Positions 57,605 to 59,036 of a stretch of DNA of 59,036 bases are shown one piece after another (the first letter of the stretch is position 1; every line of letters begins with the position of its first letter). Origin of the DNA: Candidatus Pacearchaeota archaeon. Lineage in GTDB: Archaea; Nanobdellota; Nanobdellia; Pacearchaeales; GW2011-AR1. Where the stretch lies: contig JAGVXA010000003.1 in assembly GCA_018304025.1 (NCBI GenBank), forward strand, positions 1 through 59,036. Reading direction: 5' to 3'. The notes beneath the pieces were generated by a model. The model searched no databases, had not been told where the DNA came from, and worked only from the letters and a program-made list of their open reading frames with translations. Made by a program: the position numbers and the translations under genes.

Positions 57605-57680
57605 CTCCAAACGCGTGGCAACCGCCGTAGTCGCCGAAGTCGTCGCCATTGAAGCTGAGTCTGTTGCCGCCATACTCGCC
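57594..57680 (-). other. Candidate variable region (VR) B
   Basis: The last 28 codons plus stop of the second paralog. Examples of codon pairs A/B: TAC/GGC, AGC/AAC, GAC/AGC, TGC/AAT, AGC/TAC, GAT/CAC. Unchanged codons are mainly GGC, TTC and GCG. The pattern matches DGR diversification. Confidence 0.7.
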
Positions 57681-58295
57681 GAGCGCAGCCACTCTTTGTT
57701 CTTCGCCTTCTGTTTCAACACCATCAATGTATGGTTTATTTAATCTGATTTTTTTTGATGCTTCTCCTAATTTTTCAGCGCCTTCAACTCCGCAATTTGC
57801 AATTACAAATCCGTCTTTTGCGAAAGTTTCTGGAGTATGTTTGCCTAATTTGTAAGTTTCTTTTGGCGCGAATCTTACTAATTTGTCTTTGCTGAATCTT
57901 ATTCCATTAACTTCTTTTGCGCCTTTTAATTTTGTTTCTAAATCGTTTACATCTAATGGCTTGCTTCTTCCTACTGCTTTCAAATCTTGGACAACATAAA
58001 CTCCTTTTCCTGTCCAGAGATTTTGGTTAAAGACCCAAAGCCATCTTCTGTTCATTATTTCTCGGACATTTTGAAATTCTAGCTCGTTTTGGGCTTCTGA
58101 ACAATATGCTGAATGAATTAGCGATGCTGTGTAATCTCCTGTTGGAACTTTTTGGTTTTGTTTAAGGATTTCTGCGCCGACAGTTTGATAATTTGCTGGA
58201 CCTATTGAAGGGAAAGCAAAGGCTATTTTACTGGATTCGTGGGGAACCCAAATTTTTGTTGCTCTTTCACTTCTTGGCGTTTTTGCGTTTGTCAT
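57594..58295 (-). CDS. Candidate DGR target protein B (variable C-terminus)
   Basis: A 233-aa paralog of the protein encoded at 55050, nearly the same over most of its length and diverging sharply in the last 28 residues. It follows a third candidate target gene by one base (TAA-A-ATG), so the two form an operon. No membrane segment or signal peptide is visible in either paralog, so a cytosolic or unusually exported ligand-binding role must be considered. The 3' end converges with the CCA enzyme gene. Confidence 0.72.
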   Translation of the reverse strand: MTNAKTPRSERATKIWVPHESSKIAFAFPSIGPANYQTVGAEILKQNQKVPTGDYTASLIHSAYCSEAQNELEFQNVREIMNRRWLWVFNQNLWTGKGVYVVQDLKAVGRSKPLDVNDLETKLKGAKEVNGIRFSKDKLVRFAPKETYKLGKHTPETFAKDGFVIANCGVEGAEKLGEASKKIRLNKPYIDGVETEGEEQRVAALGEYGGNRLSFNGDDFGDYGGCHAFGVFP

Positions 58296-58296
58296 T

Positions 58297-58857
58297 TTAT
58301 CCTCTGCGAAGTTTTTCTACAAGTCCGCTAGTCAGAGATTCTGAAAGTGCTTTCTCTAATTCTGGTATGCTGCCTAAAATTTCATGAATGTTTTGTAAGT
58401 TCGCATTTTTAACGTCAGTTAAGCTGTATCCAAAATTTTGCGCGTGCGCTTCGCGCACTCCACGACGCACCCCGAAGGCCCCGTAGTGACCGTCCAAGTC
58501 CCTGTACCTGCAGAGGAAACCGGAGTCGTACTGAGGATGGTCGAACCACAGATAATTAACAATAGCTTGGTTTTTTGAATCTGTAGATAAATTCCAGAGA
58601 GGAATTGTTCCTTGCGTGAATTTTTCAAAATATGGTTTAGTGAATTTTCCGAGAGCAAATTTTGATTCATCCATTTCAGAAGTTAATTGAAAGTCTCCTG
58701 CTTGCGAAAGAATAATTGCTGTTCTGTCTTCTGGTTCTTTTGCTGTTTCTGATTTAGCTAAGTCTCTTGCTGATTCGTAAACTCCCGCGTTGGCTTCAAA
58801 ATATTTTCCATTTCTATGCGCTCTTACTGCAGATGACGCCATAATTGGATTCATCAA
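58297..58857 (-). CDS. Third candidate DGR target with internal variable-like segment; 5' end unclear
   Basis: About 186 residues from the TTG/ATG start. The frame continues upstream for some 31 codons with plausible coding sequence (SRTSIAPIALKGEPTVLVKN) up to an in-frame TAA but without ATG/GTG/TTG, so the true start may be non-standard or disrupted. Residues 105-132 are dominated by Tyr/Asp/Gly/Arg/Cys with NNC/NNT codons and end AFGVRR, like the AFGVFP end of the paralogs. A hairpin GTGCGC-GAA-GCGCAC follows in the coding sequence, then a 46-residue helical tail. Confidence 0.65.
   Translation of the reverse strand: MMNPIMASSAVRAHRNGKYFEANAGVYESARDLAKSETAKEPEDRTAIILSQAGDFQLTSEMDESKFALGKFTKPYFEKFTQGTIPLWNLSTDSKNQAIVNYLWFDHPQYDSGFLCRYRDLDGHYGAFGVRRGVREAHAQNFGYSLTDVKNANLQNIHEILGSIPELEKALSESLTSGLVEKLRRG
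58444..58458 (-). other. Perfect hairpin after the third variable-like segment
   Basis: GTGCGC-GAA-GCGCAC, a 6-bp GC stem with a GAA loop, placed directly 3' of the candidate VR, as hairpins are in known DGR targets. Confidence 0.55.
58462..58545 (-). other. Candidate variable region (VR) C, internal
   Basis: A GC-rich 84-bp segment within an AT-rich gene. Most codons end in C or T and encode Phe, Asp, His, Tyr, Cys, Gly and Ser, ending in the common AFGV motif. There is no second copy in the window for comparison. Confidence 0.5.
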
Positions 58858-58965
58858 CGGAGAATTTTTAACTAAAACAGTTGGTTCGCCTTTTAGTGCG
58901 ATCGGCGCTATAGATGTTCTTGAAAAATCATTTGAAAGTGTGGTATCCGAAAATTAGTTCTCAAC

Positions 58966-59036
58966 GCTGATTTATATCAGCCTATGAAATTCACAAAAAA
59001 GAGTCTCTTGGAGACTCTACGGCTGAAAGCCGAAGG
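58966..59036. other. Three consecutive hairpins at the window edge
   Basis: GCTGAT-TTAT-ATCAGC (58966-58981), AGAGTCTC-TTG-GAGACTCT (59000-59018) and CGGCT-GAA-AGCCG (59020-59032). Such packing suggests structured RNA or regulatory DNA at the 3' end of something to the right of the window. Confidence 0.5.
58994..59018 (-). terminator. Terminator-like hairpin with T-run on the minus strand
   Basis: Read on the minus strand, an 8-bp stem AGAGTCTC/GAGACTCT with a 3-nt loop is followed by TTTTTT. It would end a transcript entering from the right of the window, just before the third variable gene. Confidence 0.5.

Noticed and set aside
55050-58295. Explaining the divergent C-termini by ordinary paralog drift or a frameshift
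   Set aside because: Both frames stay aligned with equal length, and differences concentrate in first and second codon positions while the noncoding flank is nearly identical, which drift or a frameshift would not give.
1-59036. CRISPR array, rRNA genes, tRNA genes, insertion sequences or a transposase
   Set aside because: No regularly spaced repeats, no rRNA-like tracts, no complete tRNA cloverleaf and no transposase-like translation were noticed by eye; a tool search could still find a diverged tRNA.

Overview
The window looks like DPANN archaeal sequence of the Pacearchaeota/Woesearchaeota type. It is AT-rich and gene-dense. Its information-processing genes are archaeal (exosome Rrp4/Rrp41/Rrp42, SBDS, proteasome alpha, RpoK, PCNA, an archaeal primase, class I CCA-adding enzyme, the archaeal L3-to-SecY operon), and it has archaeal pilins and many large secreted, C-terminally anchored proteins. 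The lineage is inferred from gene content; no marker tree was run.

Layout. 1-2.8 kb: a cut-off helix-turn-helix protein and three exported surface proteins. 2.8-10 kb: S2, enolase, RpoK, the exosome genes, SBDS and proteasome alpha, with a DUF4258/DUF2283 pair inserted before SBDS and a small membrane protein after proteasome alpha. 10.6-11.1 kb: a RelE/ParE-type toxin-antitoxin pair with a visible operator. 11.2-26.2 kb: the ribosomal protein operon (L3 to L15) with secY and a DUF106 gene, all on the minus strand. It keeps the classical order but carries about nine small unrecognised genes between ribosomal genes and lacks rnp1 and adk at their usual places. 26.3-30.1 kb: small unknown genes, a coiled-coil protein and PCNA. 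30.2-42.4 kb: a fused primase, then large Cys-rich secreted proteins that share modules, a secreted SNase-like nuclease and a lamin-tail protein. 42.5-53.9 kb: thioredoxin reductase and a type IV pilus cluster (five pilin-like proteins, a secretion ATPase, two TadC-like membrane proteins, a 54-aa protein, a 937-aa surface protein), with a 16S rRNA m7G1405-methyltransferase-like gene antisense inside it. 53.9-57.5 kb: an Era-like GTPase, DUF2073, a Zn-ribbon protein and the CCA-adding enzyme. These are interrupted and followed by three minus-strand genes that look like targets of a diversity-generating retroelement (DGR).

Expression logic. Many first genes have a TATA-like box (TTTAAATA, TTTATATA, CTTAAAAG) whose upstream edge lies 29 nt before the start codon, which implies leaderless mRNAs. 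Genes inside operons are joined by TAA-A-ATG or ATGA overlaps. I used this spacing to choose starts and to support genes of 59, 54 and 28 aa that are missing from the ORF track.

Two observations stand out. (1) The 55-59 kb DGR target genes: two paralogs are highly similar until their last 28 codons, where differences are mostly limited to the first two positions of NNC/NNT codons. Each is followed by the same 78-bp sequence with a hairpin, and a third gene has a similar internal segment. No reverse transcriptase or template repeat lies in the window. (2) A 16-nt box plus a hairpin with a compensated base pair occurs twice in the same orientation, at the two ends of the pilus cluster, in different reading frames just upstream of export signals. 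It is a candidate undescribed RNA or recombination element.
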